From contig CASEFX010000031.1 in NCBI GenBank assembly GCA_949287305.1, forward strand, positions 1 to 60,248: 60,248 bases of DNA. The letters are read 5' to 3'. The DNA comes from an uncultured Sutterella sp. (lineage in GTDB: Bacteria; Pseudomonadota; Gammaproteobacteria; Burkholderiales; Burkholderiaceae_F). Numbering within the stretch: the first letter of the stretch is position 1; each line of letters opens with the position of its first letter. Both the position numbers and the translations under genes were made by a program. Below the pieces are notes generated by a model. That model saw only the letters and a list, made by a program, of their open reading frames with translations, searched no databases and was not told where the DNA came from. Positions 9,815 through 18,411 of this stretch are shown here, piece after piece.

Positions 9815-10462
9815 ATGAAAAACATCGTCATTTTGATTTCCGGGCGCGGCAGCAACTTCGAGGCGATTCTTGAGCGCTCCCGCGCGGAACGTTGGGCCGA
9901 AACGATCGGCGCCGACATCCGCGCCGTGATTTCGAACCGCCCCGAAGCGAAGGGCCTCGTCACCGCGAAGCAAAACGGCATTGAAGCCGTGGCGCTCGAC
10001 CACAAGACCTTCGCCTCGCGCGAAGAGTTCGACAAGGCCCTGGGCGACCTCGTCGCCTCCTACGAGCCCGACCTCGTGGTGCTCGCGGGCTTCATGCGCG
10101 TTCTGACGCCCGTCTTCACGGACCGCTTCGAAGGGCGCATGCTCAACATTCATCCGGCCCTGTTGCCGCTCTTTCCGGGCCTTCACACGCACGAACGCGC
10201 GATCGAAGCGGGTTGCCGCGTGCACGGCTCGACCGTGCACTTCGTGAGCTCCGTCCTCGACGGCGGCGCCATCATCGGCCAGGCGGTCGTTCCGGTGTTG
10301 CCCACCGACACGCCCGACACGCTCGCCGACCGCGGGCTCGTCCTCGAACACAAGCTCTATCCCGCCGTGGTCAAGGCCTTCCTCGAAGGCCGCGTGCGTC
10401 TTGAAGACGGCCGCGCCGTCATGGACGACGCCACCGCCCGCGAACTCGCCATCTTTGCCTGA
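9815..10462 (+). CDS. purN: Phosphoribosylglycinamide formyltransferase
   Basis: Third step of de novo purine synthesis: moves a formyl group from 10-formyl-THF to GAR. The N-terminal phosphate loop is ISGRGSNFEAIL. The folate-binding and catalytic regions are LAGFMRVLTP, LNIHPALLPLFPG (catalytic Asn and His) and VSSVLDGGAIIGQ (catalytic Asp). At 215 residues it is full length. It ends seven bases before the following methyltransferase gene, so the two are probably one transcript. Confidence 0.96.
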   Translation: MKNIVILISGRGSNFEAILERSRAERWAETIGADIRAVISNRPEAKGLVTAKQNGIEAVALDHKTFASREEFDKALGDLVASYEPDLVVLAGFMRVLTPVFTDRFEGRMLNIHPALLPLFPGLHTHERAIEAGCRVHGSTVHFVSSVLDGGAIIGQAVVPVLPTDTPDTLADRGLVLEHKLYPAVVKAFLEGRVRLEDGRAVMDDATARELAIFA

Positions 10463-10468
10463 TTTTCT

Positions 10469-11941
10469 ATGACCGAATCCAAATTCCCCAAGCGTCGCGC
10501 CTTTGCGATGCAGAAGCCCCGTCGCACGGAAAAGCCCGAAGGCCGCCGCACGGAACGCCAGATCGCGGCCGACAAACGCCGCCGTCAGGAACGTCACGCC
10601 CGCGGCAACGTCCGCATCGAAGGGACGAAGACGCCTGAAAAGCGCATGGCGCCGCTCGCGCCGGGCCGCGTGCGCATCACGAGCCTCATCGTCGACGAAC
10701 TGACGCGCGCGCTCTCCGTGATCCTGAAGCTCGACGGTCCGGCGGACGTTCTGATGAAGCTCTTTTTCAAGAGCAATCCGAAGCTCGGCATGCGCGACCG
10801 CGGCCTCATCGCCGAAGGGATCTACTACGCCCTTCGTCACTACGCGTCGATTCGCTGGGCCATGCGCCCGGTGCGACCCGACCGTGCGCCGCGCCTCGCG
10901 GCGCTCGTGGCGCTCGCGCGCCAGCACGGGCTCGACGCCATCGCCGAATCCTCGATCGGCCCCGAAGCGGGCCCCCTGAAGAACGTTCTCGAAGCGGACC
11001 TCTCGAAGGCCCCGGCGCACGTTCGCGCCGAACTGCCGCAGTGGCTCTATGACCTCGTCGAAGCGCAGTACGACGACACGGACGCGCTCTACCCGGCGAT
11101 GCTCGAAGGAGCGCCCCTTGACCTTCGCGTGAACCTTCTCAAGGCCACGCGCGAAGAAGTGCTCGAAGAACTCGCCCGCAACGGTGTCGAAGCCTTTGCG
11201 ACGCCCTACAGCCCCGAAGGCGTGCGTCTCCCGACGAAGCCCGGCCTCACGCAGTGGGCGATCTACAAGGACGGGAAGGTGGACGTTCAGGACGAAGGAA
11301 GCCAGCTCATCGCGCGCCTCGTGCAGCCTCGCCGCCGCGAAATGGTGTGCGACTTCTGCGCGGGCGCGGGCGGCAAGACCCTCGCCATGGGAGCGCTCAT
11401 GCGCTCGACGGGGCGTCTTTACGCCTTCGACGTGAACGAAAAGCGTCTCGCCGGTATGGCGCCCCGCATGCGCCGCGCGGGCCTCACGAATGTGCATCCG
11501 ATCGCGATCCGCAACGAACAGGATCACCGCATCCGCCGCTTGAACGGCAAGTTCGACCGCGTGCTGATCGACGCCCCTTGCACGGGTACGGGCACCTTCC
11601 GCCGCAATCCCGACCTCAAGTGGCGCCTCTCTCCGGAAGAACTCGAACGCATCAACGCGATTCAGAAGTCCGTTCTCGAACACGCGAGCCGTCTCGTGAA
11701 GTCGGGCGGCCGCCTCGTCTACGCGACCTGCTCGATTCTCAACCGCGAAAATCAGGGCGTGGTGGAAGCTTTCCTTGCGGAGCACCCCGAGTGGCACCTC
11801 GTTTCGGCGAAGGAAGTCCTCGAGAGCCAGAAGATCGTCTTTGACGCGAAGCAGTGGGAGCGCTTCGGCGACTACTTCCAGATGCTGCCGCACGTGAACA
11901 ACACGGACGGTTTCTTCGCGGCCGTGTTGGAACGCGACTGA
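10469..11941 (+). CDS. RsmB/NOP-type rRNA (cytosine-C5) methyltransferase
   Basis: SAM-dependent m5C methyltransferase of the RsmB/NSUN family, most likely acting on 16S rRNA. The SAM-binding motif I is CDFCAGAGGKTLAMG near residue 292. The two signature cysteines are in LIDAPCTGTGTFRRNPDLKWR (motif IV) and YATCSILNREN (motif VI). It has 490 residues, slightly longer than E. coli RsmB (429), with a basic, low-complexity N-terminus of about 60 residues rich in Arg and Lys. An internal ATG at 10508 is a possible alternative start. Follows purN closely and ends before a perfect terminator. Confidence 0.9.
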   Translation: MTESKFPKRRAFAMQKPRRTEKPEGRRTERQIAADKRRRQERHARGNVRIEGTKTPEKRMAPLAPGRVRITSLIVDELTRALSVILKLDGPADVLMKLFFKSNPKLGMRDRGLIAEGIYYALRHYASIRWAMRPVRPDRAPRLAALVALARQHGLDAIAESSIGPEAGPLKNVLEADLSKAPAHVRAELPQWLYDLVEAQYDDTDALYPAMLEGAPLDLRVNLLKATREEVLEELARNGVEAFATPYSPEGVRLPTKPGLTQWAIYKDGKVDVQDEGSQLIARLVQPRRREMVCDFCAGAGGKTLAMGALMRSTGRLYAFDVNEKRLAGMAPRMRRAGLTNVHPIAIRNEQDHRIRRLNGKFDRVLIDAPCTGTGTFRRNPDLKWRLSPEELERINAIQKSVLEHASRLVKSGGRLVYATCSILNRENQGVVEAFLAEHPEWHLVSAKEVLESQKIVFDAKQWERFGDYFQMLPHVNNTDGFFAAVLERD

Positions 11942-11964
11942 TCCCCGACGGGCTACCCCGTTCG

Positions 11965-12002
11965 AACGCTCCGAGAGGTTGGACCTTTCGGAGCGTTTTT
12001 TT
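11965..12002 (+). terminator. Intrinsic terminator after the methyltransferase
   Basis: AACGCTCCGA (11965-11974) pairs perfectly with TCGGAGCGTT (11988-11997), with an inner AGGT/ACCT pairing, and runs into TTTTTT. It also lies next to the 3' end of the converging ATPase pseudogene. Confidence 0.85.
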
Positions 12003-13245
12003 CTACCGGGGCCACGTTTCCTCCGGATCGTCCCTCAAAAGCCAGTCCCGCAGGTTTTCGTGTCGGAAACCGTCCCGCGGACGCTGAACCGGGTCGAGCG
12101 AGAGGACGATATTGGAAAAGTTGTCCCGCAGCCCGTAGAAGGGCGCGAACGCACGATCCGCGGCTTCGGGCGAGTCCAAAAAGCGGGCGACCTGCAGGGT
12201 GAGGCGTTTGCCCGTCTTTTCGGCGATGAAGTCCGCGTACCTTTCTTTCTTCGTTCCGTAGTGCACCTCCCACCCGCGGCGGCGCAGCTCCATGCGGACG
12301 ATATTTTCGAGGACCGGCTCGGGGTCCCTTTCGTTGAGGCCGAGGCAAAGCGCCTGCCGGAATCCGTGGTCGGCGAGATACCCCCTGGGACGAAAACGAA
12401 ATCGGGCCTTGCCGACGGTGTCGGCGCCTTCAATCTCCGCGAGAAGAAAGGCATCGGATGCGCCTCGAACATAGTCGGCGAGCGTCTCGGCGGAGACCGA
12501 AATGCGTTCGGAACGCAGAAAGAGGGAGAGCTAGCTCCTCGAGCGAAATCCGCTTTCCGATCCGTTCCGCGAGGATCGCGATCGTCGTTTCGAGCGCGCG
12601 GGTGTCGCGGACTCTGCAGCGATGCGTGACGTCGCGAAGAAGAATGGAACGAAAGATGTCGATCAGACGAAGTCCCGCGTCGGCAGGATCCGCGCAGTTC
12701 GCGACGTCCGGCATGCCTCCCCACAGAAGATAGTCGCGCCAGAGTTTCTCTTCCGACGCCTCGGGACAAACTTGTTTTCGAACCGCACGGTATTCCCGGA
12801 AGGAGTAGGGCGTGACTTCGAACGACACCGTCCGACCGTCCAAAAGGCTTGCGCCGTCCTCCGAAAAGGGATCAACGTTCGAAGCCGTGACGAAGAGGTC
12901 GCAGACGTTCTCGTCGAGAAGCCAGGCGACGACCCGCTCCCAATGCTCGATGTTGTCGACTTCGTCGAGAAAGACCGTGAGGCGCTTTTCGGCGGTCTTC
13001 GCCGTTTCGAAAACGAATTTGTTCAGAATCCGGGGTTGCGTGAAGCCACGCAACGAAAAGTCTTCGCAATCGAGAAAGAAGAAATCTTCCGCCGGGCGGT
13101 CGAGCTCCTCGCGCATGTCCTCGGCGATCAAGCGCAGAAGACTCGACTTTCCGGAGCGGCGAAGGCCGGTCAGCACCTTGACGCGGCCGTCCTCATAGTG
13201 GGGCCGGATCCGGTGCAAAAGGGCGGGACGGGGAAAAAGCTTCAT
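12003..13245 (-). pseudogene. DUF4143-type AAA+ ATPase broken by a single frameshift
   Basis: The N-terminal part from ATG 13245 (RBS GGGAGG) reads MKLFPRPALLHRIRPHYEDG and then LTGLRRSGKSSLLRL (Walker A), VFLDEVDNIEHWE (Walker B) and LWGGMPDVA, all typical of this family. The frame holds through ISLEELA at about 12530. The correct continuation SLFLRSERISVSAETLADY is then one base out of register and runs on to MELRRRGWEVHYGTKKERYADF and the stop at 12003, the usual DUF4143 C-terminus. Deleting one base in GCTAGCTCTCCCTC (about 12519-12532) would restore about 413 codons. So this is either a recent loss or a sequence error. The family often belongs to toxin-antitoxin-like or orphan ATPases of unknown role. 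Confidence 0.85.
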
Positions 13246-13271
13246 CGAACCTCCCTGTAAAATCCTGGTGT

Positions 13272-13337
13272 TCGTTTGTCGATCGTAATCGACAAACGAG
13301 AAGAAAAACAAGATTTACCGAATACGATCGACAAACG
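13272..13337 (-). promoter_or_regulatory. Perfect 12-bp inverted repeat plus third half-site upstream of the ATPase
   Basis: TCGTTTGTCGAT (13272-13283) and ATCGACAAACGA (13288-13299) form a perfect inverted repeat around CGTA, 27 bases upstream of the ATPase start. A third copy, ATCGACAAACG, lies at 13327-13337. Three copies of the same half-site upstream of one gene suggest an operator, though a hairpin in the leader is also possible. Confidence 0.55.
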
Positions 13338-13367
13338 GCACAACCGAACGCGAGGGACAAAACAAAA

Positions 13368-13400
13368 GCGCTCCCTTTCCGCATCGGGGAAAGAGAGCGC
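13368..13400 (-). terminator. Intrinsic terminator of the ispH-ybaK transcript
   Basis: GCGCTC and CTTTCC at 13368-13380 pair with GGAAAG and GAGCGC at 13388-13400 with one C-A mismatch. On the reverse strand the stem is followed by TTTTGTTTTG. Confidence 0.75.
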
Positions 13401-13430
13401 ATGGGTAGGAACGCGGGGCGTCTGTCCGCC

Positions 13431-13925
13431 TTATTCCCCGTAGATCGCGCAGTCGACGGGCTTGGCGCCGAGAACGTCGCGCAGGACCTTCGGGTCGATG
13501 CCGACCTGATAGCCGCGGCGTCCGCCGTTGATGAAGATCTTCTCCATGTCGAGGATCGTGCGCTCGACGTAGACGGGCATGGCCTTCTTCGTGCCGAAGG
13601 GACTCGTGCCGCCCACGAAGTAGCCGGAATTGCGCTGCGCCTGCTCGGGTTTGCAGGGGGCGACGTGCTTCACGCCGATCTGTCGGGCGAGGTTCTTCGT
13701 TGACACTTCGGCGTCCCCGTGCATGAGGATGACGAGGGGCTTGGCGTGTTCGTCCTCCATGATGAGGGTCTTGATCACCTGGTGATGATCGAGCCCGCAG
13801 GAAGAGGCGGCGAGCGCCGTGCCGCCGTGCTCGACGTATTCGTAGGACTTTTCTTCAAAGGGAATCTTGTGGGCCTTGAGCCACTGCGTGGCGGGGGTGA
13901 GGCTCTGATGCTTTTCCTTGGCCAT
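13431..13925 (-). CDS. ybaK: YbaK/EbsC-family Cys-tRNA(Pro) deacylase
   Basis: Proofreading hydrolase that frees Cys from mischarged tRNA(Pro). The 164-residue protein starts MAKEKHQSLTPATQWLKAHK and carries the editing-domain segments LDHHQVIKTLIMED, VSTKNLARQIGVKHV and GYFVGGTSPFGTKKAMPVYVE, including the GGxSPFG loop of the family. The open frame runs upstream into ispH, but the ATG at 13925 gives the normal family length. Nine bases separate it from ispH, so the two are probably co-transcribed. Confidence 0.92.
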   Translation of the reverse strand: MAKEKHQSLTPATQWLKAHKIPFEEKSYEYVEHGGTALAASSCGLDHHQVIKTLIMEDEHAKPLVILMHGDAEVSTKNLARQIGVKHVAPCKPEQAQRNSGYFVGGTSPFGTKKAMPVYVERTILDMEKIFINGGRRGYQVGIDPKVLRDVLGAKPVDCAIYGE

Positions 13926-13935
13926 TGTTTCTCTC

Positions 13936-14883
13936 TCAATACGTAAATTCGTCCTCTTCGCGCAGTCCCTTGGGGAGCGGGAAGGCGACGTTTTCTTCGA
14001 CGCCCGCCATGGCGACCACTTCGTCCGCGGCGGCGTGTTCCTTGAGGAAGGCGACCACTTCCTGCACGAGGGATTCCGGGGCGGAGGCGCCCGCCGTGAC
14101 GCCCACGCGCGAGACGCCGCGGAACCATTCGAGGTCGACGTGTTCGGCCGTGTCGACGAGATAGGCGCGCGTGCCTTCACGCTCGGCCACTTCGCGCAGG
14201 CGGTTCGAATTCGAGCTCGTCGCCGATCCTATCACGAGCACCACGTCGACGGGCGTGCGCGCAAGGGCCTTCACGGCCGCCTGGCGGTTCTGCGTCGCGT
14301 AGCAGATGTCCTGGCGGCGCGGCTCGAGAATGTCGGGGAAGCGCTCCTTCAGGGCGGCGATCGTCATGGCGCTGTCGTCGGCGCTGATCGTCGTCTGAGT
14401 GACGTAGGCGAGGTGGCTTTCGTCTTCAAGCTTCAGGGCCTTCACGTCTTCGGGACTTTCCACGAGAACGATGCCGTCGTCGACCTGGCCCATCGTCCCT
14501 TCGACTTCGGGGTGGCCTGCGTGGCCGATCATGATGATGGTGCGCCCTTCCTCGCGCATGCGGCCGACTTCGCGGTGAACCTTGGTGACGAGCGGGCAGG
14601 TCGCGTCAAAGACGCGAAGTCCTCTCTCGCGGGCCTCCTCTTCGACGGCGCGCGGCACGCCGTGCGCCGAGAAGACGACGGTCGCGCCTTCGGGAACGTC
14701 CGCGAGATCGTCGACGAAGACGGCTCCGCGCTCGCGCAGGTTTTCGACGACCGTGCGGTTGTGCACGATTTCGTGACGGACGTAGATGGGGGAGCCGTAG
14801 AGCTTGAGCGCCCGCTCCACGATGGCGATGGCGCGCGTCACGCCCGCGCAGAAACCGCGGGGCTGAGCGAGGAGAACTTGCAT
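13936..14883 (-). CDS. ispH: 4-hydroxy-3-methylbut-2-enyl diphosphate reductase
   Basis: Last step of the MEP isoprenoid pathway; a [4Fe-4S] enzyme. The ATG at 14883 gives 315 residues beginning [19 protein letters not shown], the standard start, although the frame is open 57 codons further upstream. The three cluster cysteines are visible in [17 protein letters not shown] and [10 protein letters not shown], and [14 protein letters not shown] is the substrate-binding segment. Transcribed leftward, divergent from rpmB. Confidence 0.96.
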   Translation of the reverse strand: MQVLLAQPRGFCAGVTRAIAIVERALKLYGSPIYVRHEIVHNRTVVENLRERGAVFVDDLADVPEGATVVFSAHGVPRAVEEEARERGLRVFDATCPLVTKVHREVGRMREEGRTIIMIGHAGHPEVEGTMGQVDDGIVLVESPEDVKALKLEDESHLAYVTQTTISADDSAMTIAALKERFPDILEPRRQDICYATQNRQAAVKALARTPVDVVLVIGSATSSNSNRLREVAEREGTRAYLVDTAEHVDLEWFRGVSRVGVTAGASAPESLVQEVVAFLKEHAAADEVVAMAGVEENVAFPLPKGLREEDEFTY

Positions 14884-14974
14884 GTCGGACCTCGAAGAGA
14901 AGGTAAAGAACCGAAAATTCGGACTTGAGGCAAAAGATTTTAGCCAAAATCGAACACAAAGACCGAAAAACGGG

Positions 14975-15097
14975 TACAATGCGTCTCCACGCCGACAAAA
15001 GGCACGCCGGACACCCTGTTCTGACACTATGGGGTATCGGCTCGGATTACGCAAAAGAGGATCCGAGTGGCGGCATTGACTTGTTCAGGCGTATAAT
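14975..15097 (+). promoter_or_regulatory. Candidate promoters for rpmB-rpmG
   Basis: Two -10-like hexamers precede rpmB: TACAAT at 14975-14980 in the context CGGGTACAAT, and TATAAT at 15092-15097. The same GGGTACAAT context occurs upstream of rpsO. Neither has a good -35 box at 16-18 bases; a TTGACT lies only 10 bases before the TATAAT. Confidence 0.45.
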
Positions 15098-15169
15098 TCC
15101 CCTTTTTCCTTCACTCGCATGACGGCCCCGGTCTCTTGCGGGATGAACTTTTTTTGACTGGAGTTAGAG

Positions 15170-15403
15170 ATGGCACGAGTGTGTCAAGTCACCGGTAAGG
15201 CGCCGATGGTCGGCCATCACGTCTCGCACGCGAACAACAAGACCAAGCGTCGCTTCATGCCCAACCTGCAGTACCGCCGTTTCTGGGTTGAAAGCGAAAA
15301 CCGCTGGGTTCGTCTGCGTTTGACGACGGCCGGCCTGCGTACGGTTGACAAGATTGGTATTGATGCGGTTTTGGCGGACCTCCGCGCCCGCGGCGAAATG
15401 TAA
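15170..15403 (+). CDS. rpmB: Ribosomal protein L28
   Basis: Large-subunit ribosomal protein. The 77 residues ([20 protein letters not shown], then [20 protein letters not shown] and a LRARGEM tail) match the zinc-free bacterial L28 throughout. RBS is GGAG before the ATG at 15170. rpmG follows after 18 bases. Confidence 0.98.
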   Translation: MARVCQVTGKAPMVGHHVSHANNKTKRRFMPNLQYRRFWVESENRWVRLRLTTAGLRTVDKIGIDAVLADLRARGEM

Positions 15404-15421
15404 TTTTCAAGGAGTTTCACC

Positions 15422-15589
15422 ATGGCGAAAGGCGCCCGCGAAAAGATCAAGCTTGAATCGACGGCCGGTACCGGTCACTTCTACACCACCACGAAGAACA
15501 AGAAGACGTCCAGCGGTAAGATGGAAATCTCGAAGTTCGACCCGGTGGCTCGCAAGCACGTGATCTACAAGGAAACGAAGCTCAAGTAA
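15422..15589 (+). CDS. rpmG: Ribosomal protein L33
   Basis: Large-subunit ribosomal protein of 55 residues starting [20 protein letters not shown] and ending YKETKLK. It lacks the CxxC pairs of zinc-binding L33, so it is the Cys-free form. RBS AAGGAG at 15409-15414. Forms an operon with rpmB as in most proteobacteria and is followed by a strong terminator. Confidence 0.97.
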   Translation: MAKGAREKIKLESTAGTGHFYTTTKNKKTSSGKMEISKFDPVARKHVIYKETKLK

Positions 15590-15610
15590 TCTTGAGAGGA
15601 TTTTCCGGCG

Positions 15611-15638
15611 AAAAAGCTCGACGAATGTCGGGCTTTTT
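15611..15638 (+). terminator. Intrinsic terminator of rpmB-rpmG
   Basis: AAAAGCTCGAC and GTCGGGCTTTT form an 11-bp stem (one G-U pair) around GAAT, with a following T-tract. Confidence 0.9.
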
Positions 15639-15660
15639 GCTTGTCCGGCGTACGGAAAAA

Positions 15661-15696
15661 GAAGAGGGGCGGCCCGCAGGGGCCGCCCCTCTTTCG
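15661..15696 (-). terminator. Strong terminator between rpmG and the nucleotidyltransferase
   Basis: AAGAGGGGCGGCC (15662-15674) pairs with GGCCGCCCCTCTT (15681-15693). It lies just downstream of the leftward nucleotidyltransferase gene and could also act on the opposite strand. Confidence 0.8.
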
Positions 15697-15712
15697 AATT
15701 TATCGCTCGCTG

Positions 15713-16489
15713 TCAGGCGGGAAGGTCGAGAACGCGCAGAATGAAGCGGTTGTAGGGAGCGTCCGAGAGAAGGACGTCCTCCGCAACGGGCGGCTGCGTC
15801 TCGCTGAAGCTGTCTTCGATGAAGCGAAGGAGGTTCGGGAAGAGGCGTTTCGAGCCTTCGACGTTGTCGGACTCGGACTTGATGCGAACGAGTCCGTCGA
15901 TTTCGGCCAGGAGCGATTCGTCGGTCACGAGTTCGCTGACGAGCTCGCTAAAGAGCGACGGCGGGATCGCGTCGCGCGTTTCGACCCAGCGCATCGCAAG
16001 CGTCGACTGCACCGTGAAGAGAAGCTTCTTGTAGTTCACCTCGTCCTTGCCGAGGATGTATTCCTGCACGAGGCTGTGCGCGGTCGAGCGGTAGGCCCAG
16101 TAAAGCCGCGTGCGGGGATTCGTGATGTGCAGGAGGTCGCGCATGGCCTGCACGAACTCGCGGTTCTGGCGGTAGACGATCGGGGCGTAGAGCCACTGCG
16201 CGATCGAGGGGTTCCCCTTCTTGAGGAGCGTGAGGCTCTTGCGGATGTCCCAGCCCACGATGTCCCAGAGTTCGTCGTCGTGGTTTTCAATCACGTCGGC
16301 GGGAGGCGTGAGTTCGAGATAACGGCGGTAGTCGTAGGCGTAGATGAAGCGTACGTCGTAGTCGGAGTCGGGCGAAGGATAGCCCCAGCTGCGGCTCCCG
16401 GCTTCCACGGCGTAGAGAATGCGGATGCCGTAGCGCTTTTCGAGGGCGGAGAGTCGGGCTTCAACTTCGCGGGCGGTGTCGATGGCCAT
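15713..16489 (-). CDS. Predicted nucleotidyltransferase (COG3541, YcgL type)
   Basis: Member of the DNA polymerase beta-like nucleotidyltransferase superfamily; substrate unknown. The active-site loop AGSRSWGYPSPDSDYDVRFIYAY (near residues 28-50) has the GSRSxG and DSDxDVRF signature with its two metal-binding Asp residues. I start at ATG 16489 (MAIDTAREVEARLSALEKRYG, 258 residues) because the 35 codons upstream do not look coding. It is a single leftward gene between two terminators, divergent from the periplasmic binding protein gene. Confidence 0.85.
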   Translation of the reverse strand: MAIDTAREVEARLSALEKRYGIRILYAVEAGSRSWGYPSPDSDYDVRFIYAYDYRRYLELTPPADVIENHDDELWDIVGWDIRKSLTLLKKGNPSIAQWLYAPIVYRQNREFVQAMRDLLHITNPRTRLYWAYRSTAHSLVQEYILGKDEVNYKKLLFTVQSTLAMRWVETRDAIPPSLFSELVSELVTDESLLAEIDGLVRIKSESDNVEGSKRLFPNLLRFIEDSFSETQPPVAEDVLLSDAPYNRFILRVLDLPA

Positions 16490-16710
16490 GATGTGTGGTT
16501 CGGGGTGAGAAAAGGGTTGGTCCGTCCGAAGAGTATACGCCGACGGGAGAAATCGAATGCGGCGAAGCCCGCTTCGGGAGATCCCGAAGGGCATTTTCCA
16601 GGCATTCCTCCGCCCGGACGTGGCCTGCGGCGCACGGGCGGCGGTAGAATCGAAAGAATGATTCGCAAATAGATCCGTACAAATCGGATCGCTCTCGACG
16701 GAGTATTTTC

Positions 16711-17652
16711 ATGCAAAAACGCATTCTGGCCGTTCTGCTCGCGGGCGGCCTCGCCTTTGCCGCGCAGGCCGCGGACTTCCCGAAGGAAATCAACATCACC
16801 TACGTGAAGGCTCCCTTCAATCTGCAGAACATCGTGATGAAGGAGCAGGGGCTCCTGGAAAAGGCCTTTGAAAAGGACGGCGTCAAGGTGAACTGGCGCG
16901 TCATCAATTCGGGCGCGGACCAGAGCCTCGCCATGGCTTCGGGCGCCTTGGACTTCTCGGCCGTGATGAATACGGCGAGCCTCCTTTTGGGCGCGGGTGC
17001 CGGCAACCCCATCGCGATCGCGACGGGCGTGGCGCATCCTGAAAAGATCTTCGCGATGGTCGGCAAACCCGGCTCGAACCTGACGGTGAAGGACTTGAAG
17101 GGCAAGACCGTGGGCGGCCCGAAGGGGACGGTTCTCCATCAGATGCTCGTTGCCGCGCTCGCCAAGGAAGGCATGACGATCAACGACGTGAACTTCGTCA
17201 ACATGGATCCGGGCGCCGCCATGACGGCCGTGGTCGCAGGGAAGATCGACGCGGGCCTCGTCGCCGCGAACGGCATCATCAAGGCCAATGCCGCGGGCGC
17301 GAAGACCATCACGACCTGCGAAGGGCTCGTCGAGCCGAACCTCGTCATGACGGTGCGCAAGTCCTTCGCCTCGGAATATCCGGAAGCCTATGCGCGCGTG
17401 ATCGAGGTGCACCGCAACACCTGGAAGTGGATTCAGGAGAACAAGGCCGAAGCGCTCGCCATGGGCGCGAAGGAACAGGGGATCACGCTCGACGAGGCGA
17501 CGAAGCTCTACGAGTGGTCGAACTTCTATGACGTCCTCGACGAAGGCGACGTGAAGGGCCTCGAAAAGGACATGAAGTTCTTGATCGACAACGGCATGAT
17601 GAAGACGTCGCTCGACGTGCGCTCGCTCGTGCTCCCGTCCGCGACGAAGTGA
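16711..17652 (+). CDS. Orphan periplasmic binding protein (NMT1/SsuA-like)
   Basis: Secreted solute-binding protein of 313 residues. The signal peptide MQKRILAVLLAGGLAFAAQA has a cleavage site after AQA. The mature part has the NMT1/SsuA fold features: YVKAPFNLQNIVMKEQGLLE, then LTVKDLKGKTVGGPKGTVLHQML and VAGKIDAGLVAANGIIKA. These are typical of binding subunits for sulfonates, nitrate or thiamine precursors, but the ligand is unknown. No permease or ATPase gene adjoins it, so it probably works with a transporter encoded elsewhere. A GATCCG/CGGATC inverted repeat lies at 16672-16690, upstream. Confidence 0.85.
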   Translation: MQKRILAVLLAGGLAFAAQAADFPKEINITYVKAPFNLQNIVMKEQGLLEKAFEKDGVKVNWRVINSGADQSLAMASGALDFSAVMNTASLLLGAGAGNPIAIATGVAHPEKIFAMVGKPGSNLTVKDLKGKTVGGPKGTVLHQMLVAALAKEGMTINDVNFVNMDPGAAMTAVVAGKIDAGLVAANGIIKANAAGAKTITTCEGLVEPNLVMTVRKSFASEYPEAYARVIEVHRNTWKWIQENKAEALAMGAKEQGITLDEATKLYEWSNFYDVLDEGDVKGLEKDMKFLIDNGMMKTSLDVRSLVLPSATK

Positions 17653-17712
17653 TCGCTCGAGACTTTCGGCGGCGTCTGGCCGCCGAAGGCCGGCGAAATC
17701 TCAGACAAACGA

Positions 17713-17743
17713 AAAGCCCGATGTTCCGCGAACACCGGGCTTT
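17713..17743 (-). terminator. Terminator of the tpiA-secG-tRNA transcript
   Basis: AAAGCCCGATGTTC (17713-17726) pairs with GAACACCGGGCTTT (17730-17743), 13 of 14 positions, loop CGC. On the reverse strand it is followed by TCGTTTGTC. Confidence 0.8.
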
Positions 17744-17751
17744 CGAATGTG

Positions 17752-17828
17752 TGGCAGGGGTAGTAGGATTCGAACCTACGCATGTCGGATTCAGAATCCG
17801 ATGCCTTAACCAGCTTGGCGATACCCCA
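17752..17828 (-). tRNA. tRNA-Gln (CTG), copy 1
   Basis: 77 bases with encoded CCA. The anticodon loop TTCTGAA gives anticodon CTG (reads CAG), the T-loop is TTCGAAT, and the acceptor stem TGGGGTA/TACCCCT has an unpaired U1-U72. GlnRS tolerates a weak first pair. Identical to the other two Gln copies. Confidence 0.93.
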
Positions 17829-17834
17829 GTCAAT

Positions 17835-17919
17835 TGGTGCGGTCGATGAGATTTGAACTCATATGGATTACTCCGCTACCCCCTCAAGATAGTGCGTCTA
17901 CCAATTTCGCCACGACCGC
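17835..17919 (-). tRNA. tRNA-Leu (GAG), copy 1
   Basis: 85 bases with encoded CCA and the long variable arm of class II tRNAs. The anticodon loop TTGAGGG gives GAG (reads CTC/CTT). Acceptor GCGGTCG/CGACCGC. It differs from copies 2 and 3 by one base in the variable arm. Only six bases separate it from Gln copy 1. Confidence 0.93.
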
Positions 17920-17962
17920 GAAAACTTGACCGAATTGTCGATTGGGAAAGGACCGCAGAGAT

Positions 17963-18039
17963 TGGCAGGGGTAGTAGGATTCGAACCTACGCATGTCGGA
18001 TTCAGAATCCGATGCCTTAACCAGCTTGGCGATACCCCA
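17963..18039 (-). tRNA. tRNA-Gln (CTG), copy 2
   Basis: Identical to copy 1 over all 77 bases, encoded CCA, anticodon CTG. The 43-base spacer to the Leu copy 1 gene differs in sequence from the equivalent spacer in the next unit. Confidence 0.93.
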
Positions 18040-18044
18040 GTCCG

Positions 18045-18129
18045 TGGTGCGGTCGATGAGATTTGAACTCATATGGATTGCTCCGCTACCCCCTCAAGAT
18101 AGTGCGTCTACCAATTTCGCCACGACCGC
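18045..18129 (-). tRNA. tRNA-Leu (GAG), copy 2
   Basis: 85 bases, anticodon GAG, encoded CCA, identical to copy 3. Five bases from Gln copy 2. Confidence 0.93.
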
Positions 18130-18170
18130 AGCTTTCCCAAATTGTCACTCAACGAAGGCGTCCAGGGAGT

Positions 18171-18247
18171 TGGCAGGGGTAGTAGGATTCGAACCTACGC
18201 ATGTCGGATTCAGAATCCGATGCCTTAACCAGCTTGGCGATACCCCA
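18171..18247 (-). tRNA. tRNA-Gln (CTG), copy 3
   Basis: Third identical copy, 77 bases with CCA and anticodon CTG. Separated from Leu copy 2 by 41 bases of unrelated spacer. Confidence 0.93.
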
Positions 18248-18252
18248 GTCCA

Positions 18253-18337
18253 TGGTGCGGTCGATGAGATTTGAACTCATATGGATTGCTCCGCTACCCC
18301 CTCAAGATAGTGCGTCTACCAATTTCGCCACGACCGC
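18253..18337 (-). tRNA. tRNA-Leu (GAG), copy 3, first in the array
   Basis: 85 bases, anticodon GAG, encoded CCA. It is the first tRNA downstream of secG, the position tRNA-Leu(GAG) occupies in many proteobacteria, so this is probably the ancestral copy of the triplicated Leu-Gln unit. Confidence 0.93.
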
Positions 18338-18411
18338 GGCCTTTATCGAGTTGTTCTCTGAAGCGTCTTTTTGTGAACTTGAGGAGTTCAACGCGTCAGA
18401 GGAGAAGAATT

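Noticed and set aside
9719..11893. 724-codon reverse frame across purN and the methyltransferase
   Set aside because: Shadow; both real genes have catalytic motifs and RBSs.
15078..15097. TTGACT with TATAAT as a full promoter for rpmB
   Set aside because: Spacing is only 10 bases; only the -10 box is kept as a candidate.
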